Notes: generated by a model not told the origin, from the sequence alone. 64,000 nucleotides of DNA from Solanum dulcamara (GCF_947179165.1 NC_077248.1:48820232-48884231); one strand, 5' to 3'; positions 30,851 through 43,540 are shown, counted from the stretch's first letter. Program-made: numbers and translations.

Positions 30851-33800
30851 ATGCCTCCTAAACGTACCGCTAGCCAGAGGAATATCGATAATGCGGGGAT
30901 GCCACAGTCAGAGGCACACCCAGCAAGGGCTAGAGGCCGACCCTCGAGATATGCGGAGGCACCTCAAGTGCCATCTACCCCACCTATACCCACATCAGAG
31001 GCTGAATTTCGGGGGGCAATTGCAATGCTCACACAACTAATGGCTGCCCGAAGCGGTAATCAGAGTTCGCCGACTCTCAGCTCTAGTTCTCAGGAGCCAT
31101 CTACTGCCACTAGAATTAGAGACTTTCTGAGGATGAATCCGCCGGCATTCACGGGTTTTAAGGTCGATGAAGATCCCCAAAACTTTATTGATGAAACGTG
31201 GAAGATTCTGAAAGCTATGCATGCTACGGAAATTGAGGGGGTCGAGTTGGTGTCTTATCAACTCAAAGATGTGGCAAACATTTGGTATAACCAATGGGAA
31301 CAAGGTAGGGGTGAAGATGCTGAACCTGCTAGGTGGGATGAATTTGAGGGAGCTTTTCTTGACCACTTCTTTCCCCGAGAATTGAGGGAAGCGAAGGTGG
31401 AGGAATTTGTTAATCTGAAACAGGAAGGTATGTCGGCTAAGGAGTATGGCCTAAGGTTCATCCAGCTGTCCAGGTATGCTCCAGAAATGATTCCTGATGT
31501 GAGGTCGAAGATGAGAAAGTTCGTCTCCGGATTAGGAAGGCATGTGAAGAAGGAATGCAAGGCAGCATTGTTGATCTCGGATATGGACCTTTCCAGATTA
31601 ATGGTGTATGCTCAACAGGTAGAGGAGGAAAAGAGAAAAGACAGAGAAGAGCACCTGAGCAAAAAGGCAAGGTCATCTGGGCATGAGAATGAGCAGAGGC
31701 AAGGCAAGGGCAACAGGTCCTTCTTCCAGAAGAGACCTTCCACCTATGCCTCATCTATCGCCAGCGCACCGATGCCGCAGGACAGGTATGATCGGCAGGG
31801 ACAAAGTCGCCAAAATTTCAGACCTCAGGTTTCTCAATCCCCGGCCAGTGTAAGTCAAGGTTCGAAGGGAAAGCCACCATGCAACAAGTGTGGTAGGCTC
31901 CACTTGGGAGAATGCAGAGCAGGAAGGGTTGGTTGCTATAAATGCGGCCAAATAGGCCATCTTCTGAGGGAATGCCCAACATGGGGGAACAGGGCCCAGT
32001 CCTCTGCCACCGCACCACCAGCTAGAGGTAATCAAAGGGGCGCTACTCCAGGGACGAGTGGAGGTACAAACCGCCTATATGCCATGGGTAGTCGCCAAGA
32101 TCAGGAGAACTCTCCAAACGTCGTGACGGGTATGATTCGAGTCTCTTCTTTTGATTGTTATGTATTGATGGACCCAGGTGCCACCCTATGTTTTGTGACT
32201 CCTTATGTGGCTAGCAAATTCAATAAAATTCCTGAACGTCTTCTTGAGCCTTTTAGTGTGGCCACTCCTATCAGTGATTCTATCCTAGCTGAGAGAGTCT
32301 ATAGAGATTGTACCGTGTCAATTCATCACAGGGACACCTTGGCTGACTTGGTTGAGTTAGACATGGTTGATTTCGACGTGATCCTTGGCATGGACTGGCT
32401 TTATGTCTGTTATGCCTCTATTGATTGTAGAACTCAGATTATCACGTTCAAATTCCTGAATGAGGCTGTCATAGAGTGGAAGGGTAGTCCTGTTGTGCCT
32501 AAGGGTAAGTTTATTTCATACCTTAGGGCCAGGAAGCTAGTCTCAAAAAGGTGTATTTATCACCTTGTCCGAGTGAAAGATGATAGCATTGAGTCTCCAT
32601 CCCTGGAGTCGGTCCCGATTGTCAACGAGTTTCTGGATGTCTTTCCTGAAGATCTGCCTGGAGTCCCTCCTGATAGAGAGATCGACTTCGGGATTGATGT
32701 TCTTCCTGATACCTAGCCTATCTCAATTCCTCCATATAGAATGGCTCCAGCTGAGTTGAAGGAGTTGAAGGAGCAGCTGAAGGACTTGTTAGATAAGGGA
32801 TTCATTAGGCCGAGTGTCTCGCCATGGGGTGCTCCGGTCCTATTTGTGCAAAAGAAGGATGGGTCCCTTAGAATGTGTATCGACTATAGGTAGTTGAATA
32901 AAGTCACTGTGAAGAACAAATACCCTCTCCCCAGAATAGATGACTTATTCGACCAACTTCAAGATGCCACTTGTTTCTCAAAGATAGACTTGAGATCCGG
33001 CTACCACCAGTTGAAGGTGAGAGAATGCGATGTTCCGAAGACTGTTTTCCGGACTCGTTATGGCCACTTTGAATTCTTGGTCATGTCTTTTGGGCTGACT
33101 AATGCTCCCGCCGCTTTTATGGATCTCATGAACCGGGTATTCAAACCGTACCTTGATATGTTTGTGATTGTATTCATAAATGATATTCTGGTTTACTCCA
33201 AGAACGAAGAGGAGCACGCCTATCATCTTAGGGTCATTCTACAAACTTTGAGGGACCAGGTATTGTATGCAAAGTTCTCTAAATGTGAATTTTGGCTTGC
33301 ATCGGTGGCCTTCTTAGGCCACATTGTATCTGGAGATGGTATTCAGGTGGATGCTCAGAAAATAGAAGCTGTGAAAAATTGGCCTAGACCCACATCCCCA
33401 ACAGAGATAAGGAGCTTTCTGGGCTTGGCCGGGTACTATCGAAGGTTTGTAGAGGGATTCTCATCCATATCATCACCATTGACTAAGCTGACCCAAAAGA
33501 AGGCTAAGTTCCAATGGTCTGATGCTTGTGAGGAGAGTTTCCAGAAATTGAAGACCAAGCTAACCACTGCTCCTGTTCTAACCTTGCCCGATGGGACAGA
33601 AGGTTTTGTGATTTATTGTGATGCCTCCAGAATTGGTTTGGGTTGTGTGTTGATGCAAAAGGGGAAGGTGATAGCCTATGCTTCAAGACAGCTTAAGCTT
33701 CATGAGAGGAATTACCCAACTCATGACCTTGAGCTGGCAGCTGTGGTGTATGCACTTAAAATCTGGCGCCACTACTTGTATGGAGTGCATATCGATGTAT

Positions 33801-35581
33801 TCACCGATCACAAGAGCTTGCAATACGTCTTTAGCCAGAAGGAACTCAACCTGAGGCAAAGGAGATGGCTTGAGCTACTCAAGGACTATGATATGAGCAT
33901 CCTCTACCATCCAGGTAAAGCTAATGTTGTTGCTGATGCTCTTAGCAGGTTGTCTATGGGTAGCACTGCCCACATGGAGGAAGGAGGGAGAGAATTGGCG
34001 AAGGAGGTACACAGGTTAGCCCGACTGGGAGTTCATCTGGAAGAGAACAATGAAGCCGGAGTTACAGTTCAGGACGGGTCTACATCCTCACTTGTGGCAG
34101 AGGTGAAGGAGAAGCAAGACCAAGATCCCGTCCTTCTCCAATTGAAGGGAGTTGTACACAAACAAGAGGTAATGGTTTTTACCCAAGGGGGAGATGGTGT
34201 GTTGCGGTACCAAAATAGATTGTGTGTGCCGGATGTTGACGATGTTCGAGAGAGGATTATGGCCGAAGCGCATAGTTCTAGATACTCCATTCATCCGGGT
34301 TCCACCAAAATGTACCATGACTTGAGGGAGATCTATTGGTGGAGTGGGATGAAGAGAGACATTGCGGAATTCGTTTCCAAATGCCCGAATTGTCAACAAG
34401 TGAAGGTTGAGCATTAAAGACCATGTGGTCTAGCCCAAAACATAGAAATTCCAGAATGGAAGTGGGAGATGATCAACATGGACTTTATTACAGTCTTGCC
34501 GAAGTCTCGAAAGCAACATGATTCCATTTGGGTGATTGTGGATAGAATGACGAAATCAGCTCACTTCTTGGCGGTTAAGACTACCGACACCGCAGAAGAT
34601 TATGCAAAGTTATATATACAGGAGATCGTCAGATTGCATGGGGTCCCTCTGTCTATCATCTCGGACAGAGGAGCTCAATTCACTTCCCAATTTTGGAAAT
34701 CCTTTCAGAAGGGATTAGGTTCGAGGGTGAACTTGAGTACAGCCTTCCATCCCCAGACAGATGGCCAAGCAGAGCGCACAATTCAGACATTGGAAGATAT
34801 GTTGAGGGCGTGTGTGCTTGACTTCAAGGGGAATTGGGATGATCACTTGCCTCTCATAGAGTTTGCATATAACAATAGCTATCATGCGAGCATTTAAATG
34901 GCTCCTTATGAAGCCTTGTATGGGAGGAGGTGTAGATCGCCCATTGGGTGGTTTGAAGTTGGTGAAGCCGAGTTGATTGGGCCTGACCTTGTTCATCAAG
35001 CCATGGAGAAGGTACGAATTATCCGAGAGAGACTAAAGACAGCCCAAAGTCGCCAAAAATCTTACACCGATGTGAGGAGGAGGGACTTAGAGTTTGAGGT
35101 GGATGATTGGGTGTATTTGAAAGTGTCACCCATGAAGGGTGTCATGAGGTTTGGAAAGAAGGGGAAACTTAGTCCTCGATATATTGGTCCGTACCAAATT
35201 TTGAGGCGGATCGGGAGTGTTGCTTATAAGTTGGACTTACCCTCAGATCTAGCTGTTATTCATCCGGTGTTCCACGTTTCGATGTTGAAAAAGTTCTTAG
35301 GTGATCCCTCGTTGGTAGTCCCCATTGACAGCGTTGGAATTAAGGATAGCTTGTCTTATGAAGAGGTTCCAGTCCAAATTCTTGATCGCCAAATTCGCAA
35401 GTTGAGGAACAAAGAAGTTGCCTCAGTCAAGGTCCTGTGGAGGAATCAATTTGTTGAGGAAGCCACATGGAAAGCGGAGGAAGCCATGAAATCTAAATAT
35501 CCACATCTATTCGAGCCTACCGAGGAGGATATTGAAGGTAATGACCATTTCCTTGACTCGAATTCATTTGTACCTTTTTGA
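30851..35581 (+). pseudogene. Gag-pol of element B, four in-frame stops and a mutated RT active site
   Basis: Single frame from ATG at 30851 (MPPKRTASQRN) to TGA at 35579-35581. Domains: gag; two CCHC-like knuckles (CNKCGRLHLGEC and CYKCGQIGHLLREC, near residues 343-375); protease with MDPGATLCF near residue 441 (usual DSG is DPG here); reverse transcriptase; RNase H ([10 protein letters not shown], near 922); integrase zinc finger ([10 protein letters not shown]...CPNCQQ); core with [17 protein letters not shown] and HPQTDGQAE; and a chromodomain-like tail ([14 protein letters not shown]...VLWRNQ...ATWKAEE). Stops are TAG 32714-32716, TAG 32891-32893, TAA 34415-34417 and TAA 34895-34897; element C has Gln codons at all four positions. 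The RT motif is FIND instead of FIDD: codon 33179-33181 is AAT where C has GAT, removing a metal-binding Asp. No indels shift the frame. Confidence 0.95.
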
Positions 35582-35690
35582 GTTTTGATTGATATTTGAT
35601 TGAGAATTTGATTGATTGAATGACTGAGTTTTGATTGTGATTTGTACCCCGAGTCCATTCTTGGTTGCTCGTCATTCGAGGACAAATGAT

Positions 35691-35706
35691 CCCAAGGGGG
35701 ACATAA
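35691..35706 (+). other. Polypurine tract of element B
   Basis: CCCAAGGGGGACATAA immediately before the 3' LTR; A and C have the equivalent tract at the same position. Confidence 0.8.
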
Positions 35707-38154
35707 TGTAACACCCCTCAAAATTTCTTCCTAAGATTCGGGCTTTCTTTGTACACGTATGGGGCCCATCGTATTTATTTCGAAGTATGTGCTCGAGTTA
35801 AGATGAGTCCCTGAGGAATTTAAGAGCGTTGGAGGTGATGTGGGGTCATTGAGGACCCCTAGGACCGAGCTAAGTCCAAAAGATCCGTCGTGGCTAAGTT
35901 TAGGACGAGTTCATGTAAGGGTCGACTTTTAACGACCCTATCTTTTGAAGGACGTCAATCTGGGTGGCCCATGACCTATCAAATTAAAGGTCGTCGAGTC
36001 TTCTTTCCAACGCCACCAAGAACGTAAATTTTGGAGTTCGGAGTCAAAAGATATGACGATCCAAAGACGAACTAGCATGACAGGAATTTCATTTTTGGCC
36101 TGGGTTGCAACTGCTGGGGATATAGCTTTGGCGCTGTAAGGGCGCGACGCACCACTATCGCACCAGAAACATGCCTCAGTAGTTTGGTCCTTGGCGCGAC
36201 GCGCCACTAAAAGTTGTGCAGGGTTTTTCAGGCCAAATTCCCAGAATTTAGAATAATAGGCTTGGCGCTGTAAGGGCGCGACGCGCCACTATCGCGCCAG
36301 AAACATGCCTCAGTAGTTTGGTCCCTGGCGCGATGCGCCACTAAAAGTTGTGCAGGTTTTGGGCGTAATTGGCCTTGGCGCTGTAAGGGCGCGACGCGCC
36401 ACTATCGCGCTAAGGGCGTTTTTGCCTGATTTTCAGAAATTGGAGGAAGGGCAATTTGGGAAATTTCCCAAATTATATATACACAAGCCTTGTGTATTTT
36501 GGGGGCATTTATTCAGCCCCCACTCTCTCTCTAAAGAAAAGCCCTAGCTCCTCTCCCTTCTCTCTTCTCTTCTTCTCCATTTCCAACCAAAAAGGAGTCC
36601 AAGAACTTCAAGATTTGAGTCCTCCATTGAAGACCCAACTACAAGGTTTTCTTCAAGTCTTCACTAAGGTATGTAAGGCTATCCAAAACATGGGTTGAGT
36701 CCATCCATGTGCCCTATTCTTGTTTTGAGGTTAGATATTCATGAAAATGGAGTTTCTTGGTATGGTACATATTTGAATGAGCTTTGTCTCCATTTTATTT
36801 AATTATTTATGTGCCAATGTTGTTGAGCTAAGAGGTTCCTAAAATGAGCCCTTATGTGACTATGAGATGATAAAGGAATGAGTTGCTAAATATGTTTTAT
36901 TGATCTTCTTAATTATGTAGATTTGATAAAGTATATTATTTTCTTAAAAATATTGCCTATTATAAAAATGTCGATTTGAAGTCTTGAAGATGTGGTGAGT
37001 CATGAGGATTTTCTCAAATGTATGGAGGTAATGATTGATTATATCTAGATGATGTTATACATGTGCATTTAAATTTTCTTTGAAGATATGATTGAGATTG
37101 AGCAATTAGTATGCTTGGAAGAGATTTGATTGTGATAGAGTTGATGAGTTGACAAGGTTGTAATGAGACTTGTTGATATGAGTTGATTGAGTTGATTGGA
37201 TGGAGTTTTATGAGCATTGAGTCTTGGGAGGAGTATCGAGCACCGAATTGGGCAAGAGTATAGTCCATACTCGAATCCAATACCTGTGTTGCCAAACGTA
37301 GAGGGGATTGAACCGTTAAAGTCGGATGCTTCTCCGAGAGCTTTTGTCCTGACATTATAGGACCTGGTTGGATTGGATCCATGAGTGTTCGTCGTTCATG
37401 CCCTGGCAAGGTATGAACGGGCGTGGCAACGACGTCGTTTCGTTGTACCTTCACTGGCTCGTAAGTGTTGGTTGTCGGTTAAGAGAAACTCCCAAATAGG
37501 TGTTGATAGTACTCTGAGTCAGATTGAGTTGAATTGTATATGATTGGTCCAGTCTAAATCATATCCTTGTTTAGACTTAGGACATTTGATTGAGTTGTCA
37601 TCCCTTTTGAGTTGAGCTCCCGAGTTGATTTATTCTTCCTTGATGTTCGTTGTATTCGGCCATTTTACATACTCGTACATTCCATGTACTGACGCCGTTT
37701 GGCCTGCATCGTTTCATGATGCAGAGACAGGTACTAGAGATCATCAACCGGCGCTCCGTTGAAGATCCACATACACTTCCAGCCAGTCGGTGAGTCCTCC
37801 TAGTTCCCGGAGGATATTGGGCCTTCTTGTACAGTTTTGTTGTTCTTCCTTTTATTTAGATTGTTGGTAGCCATGGGCTTGTCATTGGCACCTTTTTGAC
37901 ATGAGTAGAGGCTTCATAGAATGGAGTGTGGGAGGTCGAGCGGTCATCTTGAGGAGTCCTATTTTTATTGTCTTCTTTTGATTGTAAATGTTTGGCCTTC
38001 GGCCCTTATATTATGAAAAGTATTTCTTTAAATTGAGTTCCTGCTAAGAAAATGTGCTTGAATGAAGGAGTGACTGGACCAGGTGGTTCGCTCGGAGGTC
38101 AGAAATGGCCTTCAGGTGCCGGTCACGTCTAGGGTACCCTCTCGGGGCGTGACA
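35707..38154 (+). repeat. 3' LTR of element B (2448 bp)
   Basis: Identical in length to the 5' LTR with no indels seen. Differences include 'cacgtatgg' for 'cacgtgtgg' near 35756 and several CG to CA/TG changes in the GGCGC modules. Confidence 0.95.
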
Positions 38155-38473
38155 AGTTCGTATTCTCATCTTACTATAAGAGCCTATGTATTCTTTTCTA
38201 CTTAAGCTCGACATGTACTCAAGTAGCTTAATCACGTAGGACATCTAAGTTGGTAGATTACGCAAGTAGATCGGGTCCTACGACTCATTACTTGGCCTCC
38301 AACTCCTTCTGAATTCTTATAACCCTATTTCCAATCTTTCTTATTATGGGGTATCTCATTTTCCTTTCCTTAGGGTTATTTGATAGCGTGGTAGATAATC
38401 TAGGTCACGTAGAAACTTTTAAGAAGCTTAAGAAAGCGTTCCAAAGTACAAAAGTACAGGGCATAACATATTT

Positions 38474-39141
38474 CTCTTAACAAGGTCAGGTTGGATCAAT
38501 CCACATGGGTGATCCATGAACCAAATTTAATATCCAATATCTCCCACTTCGCATAGGATGGACTGATCCCAAACCAACAACATGTTAATAGCACACATAA
38601 TTCATACTGACAAATAAATTATTTGACCTGCGAACATCAAAAGCTATACCTTCTAATGTTTAAATGAGCTCCAGATAAGAATCCAATAACATATTGAGAA
38701 GAATTCACTGCAAATATGAGGATCTTATTATTTGCAATACCCCATACATCAGTCACTACTTCGGTAGCTACTTACCCGATCCCTAATTCTCTAAAGAGGT
38801 GAACTTTATATCTACAAATACACTTGACACCCTTATGTTAATTTAATGGCCGACCTATGTAACAAGTTAAATTGTTGATTTTAATAATTTTTTCATTCTA
38901 CCTGATTCTAAATACTTCATATCAACTATTTTACTAGACATTTACCACACTGGTTGAAAGTTCAAGAAACCATCAAAGGTCAAACGGTATTCCAATGAAT
39001 AGTTAATGTGATTTTTTGGGGTCTCACACAACAAAAAAGAACGAATTTCTTCTTCTAGTAACCAATTGATCGCTAAGCACACATGGTATTCTCACCTTCT
39101 ATTGGCGCTTGTATCTCATTTCTTTTTACGTATCCATCACT
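38474..39141. other. Unassigned sequence between solo LTR E and an LTR-like segment
   Basis: AT-rich and non-coding. The text 'ggatcaatccacatgggtgatccatgaaccaaatttaa' and the following sequence are not repeated elsewhere in the window. Probably remnant of an older element; nothing specific can be supported. Confidence 0.4.
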
Positions 39142-40250
39142 TGTAATGACCGTTCAGGTCATTTTAAAATTCATACATTCATTATCTCATTTAGAGCGTT
39201 CTTGTAGCAACCTCAAGTCATTTATGACTTGCTGACACTGACTATTTGGTCGTTTGGTCGTTCGTTTGGGTTTTAGGCCCATTTCATTATTTTGGATCTT
39301 TATAACTTGAAAAGTTGATTTTGGTCTTAACATTAGGTAAACTACCTTAGAACAGAATCCTGATAGTTCCATCAACTCTAGAATATCTAAATTAGACTAG
39401 TATCATGGTCGATCCAAGTATCAAGGCAATCAATGCGAGTTTGGGGCCATTTGACACTTTAACCTTTGAAATTTGGCCTAAGATTGACTTTGATCAATAT
39501 TCTTGGAAAATGTGCTTGGATAAAACGTTCGTCAGCGCAATTAGTTTCGAAATGTCAAGTTTGGTCTAGAACGATCCTTCGTGGGCTTTTTGAGGCTTTC
39601 AGTCTAATTCCGAGGCCCATTATGGAATTTAGCTTAAAATGGCATTTGGGTGTGGGATCCATTTTTTGTTAAAATGACCTCGTATGAAAATTTTGAATGC
39701 GACATTAAGTCTAAAATATCTAATTTAGAGGGGTAGCATATCTCGTTTGCATGCATGGAGTTCCGAATGAATCTCGAACACCCTGTCGAAGACTTGGACA
39801 ATGCCAAAACTCATTTGCACTAGCTGTATCTGGTGTCGTTGCTAAAGCGACCCTTGCTCGCTAAAGAGATAAGGGAGTCGCTAAAGAGACTAGGCCCCTA
39901 TGGACGGGTGTTGCTAAAGCGACGGGTCGCTTAAGCTACCTGGGGTCGCAAAAGCGATGTCTGCCACTTAGTGGGGTCGCTTAAGCGAACTTCGGTATTT
40001 CTTTTGCGACACCTGAGAGTTATTTTAAAATTTGAATTTTAGTTTATTTCTCTAACTTCAGACCTTCACAACTTCTTCGTTTCTGGGCCGATTTGGATGA
40101 TTCAAAGGCCTATTTTTGGGTAATTGCTAGGAGATTTTAGTGGGGTGATCAGGAAGTGAATTAGGACTTTCATTTGAGGTAAAATCTCTAGTAAACCTAC
40201 TGTATTTTCATATTTTAGAGGCTAAGTTATGAATTCCTTGCAAATTCTTT
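39142..40250 (+). repeat. LTR-like segment beginning TGTAATGACC, with GCTAAAGCGAC modules
   Basis: Opens TGTAATGACCGTTCAGGTCA, the same opening as the minus-strand scrap ending at 8692. Between 39838 and 40000 it carries repeated 'tcgctaaagcgac', 'gtcgctaaagagac' and 'gtcgcttaagc' modules, which are partly palindromic. The right limit is uncertain and no paired copy, primer site or duplication was found. Confidence 0.45.
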
Positions 40251-40409
40251 TTTCGCTGATTCGAGCCCTAAATTGTTTCCATTTTGGAACACAAGTTCAG
40301 GGTGGTTCCCGATGCATTAAGTCAATTGTCCATGAATAGTGTTGCACATGCTAAAAAAGGCGGATTGAGTGTTTTGAGCATAGTCGTTCGATGCCGCATG
40401 GTAATTTGG

Positions 40410-40565
40410 TTAGGGAGTAGAAGTTGAAGAACTAACACACCCCTCTACATTTACTATTCTACCATCCATGGTATTCAGCAGTTGAGAGAGACCCTTAATG
40501 GCCTTCAATAGAGCCTCATTAGTAAACCCTCCCATATGGCTTTGTGATTCATCTCCTGATGTCAT
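40410..40565 (-). CDS. Small ORF, possibly the N-terminus of a retroelement gag remnant
   Basis: 51 codons plus stop on the minus strand, starting MTSGDESQSHMGGFTNEALL and continuing with a helical AIKGLSQLLNTMDGR segment. It is polar and has no domain I can name; its setting inside worn repeats suggests the start of a gag protein broken by a stop. It could equally be chance. Confidence 0.25.
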   Translation of the reverse strand: MTSGDESQSHMGGFTNEALLKAIKGLSQLLNTMDGRIVNVEGCVSSSTSTP

Positions 40566-41237
40566 TGTACCTTCTTAAAAACACTCAGCAACAACAACCA
40601 ATGTTACTGTTATTAAAATAAAAACCTCAAAATCACTCATGTTTTCACATATTTGATTGTCTAACAAGTTGGTTCGGCTTATTGTTGAAAGTTGCTTACA
40701 CTTGATCAATCATGAAGTGTCAATTTGTTACCCTTGGTCAAAATGGATTCTTGTTTAAAGAATGGTGGAAGACTCGATTAAAAACTAAAATGATTTGAAT
40801 AAAAAAAATAACAACAAAGTAAAACAAATAAAAGCACGAAAGAAAGTGGCACTAACAAAGAAGAGAATTCAAGAAATAATAATCAACAAGAAGACCCTTT
40901 ACGAGTTGAAAATTAGTGTAGGAATCACGAGAACAAACTAGAACCAAGAAAGGGAAACTAAGAAATTAGAACCTTAGATTGATTTCATAAAATGAAGCTC
41001 GGATCACCAAATTTCAACTTTTCTTCACCAAATTAAACAAATTCACATCGCCAAAATAAAGTTCATCTCGCCAAATTGGACAGAAAGTTTGGGCAATTCC
41101 GTGATTTGGGTGGCAATTCGGTGACTCACCAAAGTGACTTTGGCGAGCCAAGTCGGGTTAGTCGAATGGGGCAGTATGTTCACTTGAAGACCTCCAAATT
41201 TTATGTTTTTGGTTTCTTACCTGTACTACTTTCTTTA
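40566..41237. other. Background retroelement-like sequence left of element C
   Basis: Non-coding, A-rich. The end (41000-41160) has phrases such as 'caattcggtgactcaccaaa' and 'ttggcgagccaa', resembling 'tcaattcggtgagctta' and 'catcgccaaattgacc' at 54090-54220 on the other side of element C, so one older element appears to be split by C. Confidence 0.4.
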
Positions 41238-43520
41238 TGTCACGCCCCGGGAGGGTACCCTAGATGTGGCCGGCACTCAAAAGCCATTTTCGGCCTTCAA
41301 GCAAACCACTTGGTCTAGTCACATTTTCATTCATTCATATCCAATCGGCGGAAGACTCCATTATAAAAATACTATTTATAATTTTTAGGGCCAAAGGCCA
41401 AACAAATACCCAATCAATAACTAACTAGAATAACACTAGTCAAAATGGATAATTCAACACTTCCACACTCTAGTCTATGAAGCCTCTATCAACAATCCAA
41501 AGGTGCCAATGATAAGTCCATGGCTACCAAAAATCAAATAAGGGAAAAACAAATCACAACTACAAAGATAAATCTTGGTATCCTCCAGAACAGGGAGGAC
41601 TCACCAACTAGCTCGAAGTAAGTCGATCTTCAACGGTGCGCCAGTTGACAATCTCTAATACCTGTCTCTGCATCATGAAATGATGTAGGTCAAATGACAT
41701 TAGTACATGGAATGTCCGAGTATATAAAATGGCCGAATGAAACAACATCAGAAAGAATCAACCAATTCGGAATCTCAACTCAGAAAGAAGAATAACTCAA
41801 TCAAGTGTCATAAGTCTAAACAAGAATGTGGTTTAGACGGGACCATTCACATACAATTCAACCCAATCTGACTCAGAGTACTATCAAGACCTATATGGGA
41901 GTTTCTCTTATTCGACAACCATCACTTATGAGCCAGTGATAGTACAACAAGCCGACGTTGTTGCCACGTCCGTTCATACTTTGTCAGGGTATGAACGAAT
42001 CAACCAATCATGGATCCAATCCAACCAAGTCCTATAATGTCAGGACAATAGTTTTGGGGAAGCATCTGACTTTAACGGTTCTATCCCCTCCTACGTTTGG
42101 TGACGTAGTTATTGGATTTGAGTTATTACTTACTCTTACCCAATTTGGTGCTCGATACTCCTCCAAAGACTCAATGCTCATAAAACTCCATCCAATCAAC
42201 TCAGTCAAATCATATCGACAAGTCTCATTTAGAACCTTGTCGACTCATCAACTCTATCACAATCAAACCTCTCCCAATCATACTATCCGATCAATCTTAA
42301 TCATATCTTTCAAGAGTAGATTAAGTATGCATTTATAACAACATACAAACCTATCCAGTCGTTCCTCTATTCAATTAACAAATCTTTTGGGACTCATCAC
42401 AACTCCAAGGTTTTAAATCAACAATTCAAGATACGCAATATATTTAAGAAAATTAACATTCTTTATCATAATCAATAAACTTCATTCTTATGAACAATCA
42501 ATCTCAAAGAAGATGTAGGGCATATGGGTGGACTCAACCCATGCTTTGAGTAGCCTTACATACCTTGGTGAAGACTTTGAAGAAATCTTGATGTTGGGTC
42601 TTCAATGGAAAGCTTGAATCTTGAAGTTCTTGAAGGCAATCCTTGTTGGAAAAGGATTTGAAGGAGAAGAGAGGGGATTTCTAGGGCTTTTTTTAGAGAG
42701 AGGGTAGAACTAAAAAATGGTCCAAAAACATCCAAGGCTAGTGTGTATATATAATTTAGGAAATGCCTAATTTGCCCTTTCTTTGAAAATCTGGAAAAAT
42801 GGGCTAAACTCCTTCTGGCGCTATAGTGGCGCATCGCGCCACTGCGGCGCCAAGTCGAATTTAGGCTTAAAACCTGCATATCTGATAGTGGCGCATCGCG
42901 CCAAGGACCAAACTAATGAGGCTATTTTATGGCGCTATAGTGGCGCATCGCGCTCTTACAACACCAAACCTAAGTTTTCTGGGTTCTGGAAAATAGGCTT
43001 AAAAACCATGTACATCTCGTAGTGGCACGCCGCGCCAGGGACCAAACTACTGAGGCTTGTTCTTGGCGCGATAGTGGCGTGTCACGCCACTGCGGTGCCA
43101 AGCCCAGGTTTCCAGCAGTTGCCACCCAGGCCTGAAATTCCTGCAGTACTAATCCGTCTTAGGATACTTATAACTTTTGACTCCGAACTCCAAAAATTAC
43201 AATCTTGGCGGCTTTGGAAAGAAGACTCGACGACTTTTAATTTAATAGGTCATGGGCCACCCAGATCATCATATTTCAAAAGATATGGTCATTAAAAGTC
43301 GACCCCTTATACTGACTCATTCTAAAACTTAGTCAAGACGAATTCTTTGGACTTAGCTTGGTCTTAGGGATCCTTTGTGACCCCATATCACCTCTAACAC
43401 TCTTCGATTACTTGGGAACTCATCCTAACTCATGCATACACTTCACAATAGTCGGTTTCGATCCTACACGTATATGAAGAAGGGTCCGATTCTTTGTGAA
43501 AATTTTTGCGGGGTGTTACA
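41238..43520 (-). repeat. 3' LTR of element C (2283 bp)
   Basis: On the plus strand TGTCACGCCCCGG... to ...GGGGTGTTACA. GGCGC modules are at 42815-43100. It lacks about 130 bases found in the 5' LTR at about 52270-52420, and has more GGCGC blocks than that copy. Confidence 0.9.
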
Positions 43521-43540
43521 TTATCTCTCCCTTAGGATCA
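43521..43540 (-). other. Polypurine tract of element C
   Basis: The minus strand reads TAAGGGAGAGATAA against the TGTAAC start of the 3' LTR, the same position as in A and B. Confidence 0.75.

Larger units (their letters stand above)
28187..38154 (+). mobile_element. Element B: full-length Ty3/gypsy retrotransposon, TSD AGTTC
   Basis: 9968 bp: 5' LTR 28187-30634, primer site 30638-30649, gag-pol 30851-35581, polypurine tract about 35691-35706, 3' LTR 35707-38154. The target duplication AGTTC is exact at 28182-28186 and 38155-38159. Both LTRs are 2448 bp and I count about 29 differences (about 1.2%), nearly all transitions. The protein order and a chromodomain-like C-terminus fit a chromovirus of the Tekay/Del type. 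It lies inside solo LTR E. Four in-frame stops and a lost catalytic residue make it unable to act alone. Confidence 0.95.
24796..38468 (-). mobile_element. Solo LTR E (about 3.7 kb, TSD TATTT), split by element B
   Basis: Outer ends are TATCATGAATC at 24796 (worn TGTCATGACCC, compare 56984 in element D) and ...GGGCATAACA at 38468 (compare ...GAATATAACA at 59988). The duplication TATTT is exact at 24791-24795 and 38469-38473. LTR sequence occupies 24796-28186 and 38160-38468; element B with its own duplication fills the gap. No gag, pol, primer site or second LTR accompanies it, so it is a product of LTR-LTR recombination that later took an insertion. It is collinear with the element D LTR ('gcgggcatgaaacgcagcc', 'gggggtcagta' and 'ctgagtatataaa' in the same order). 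Confidence 0.88.

Noticed and set aside
28187..38154. An envelope-like third ORF in element B
   Set aside because: Only about 125 bases separate the pol stop from the 3' LTR, so there is no room.
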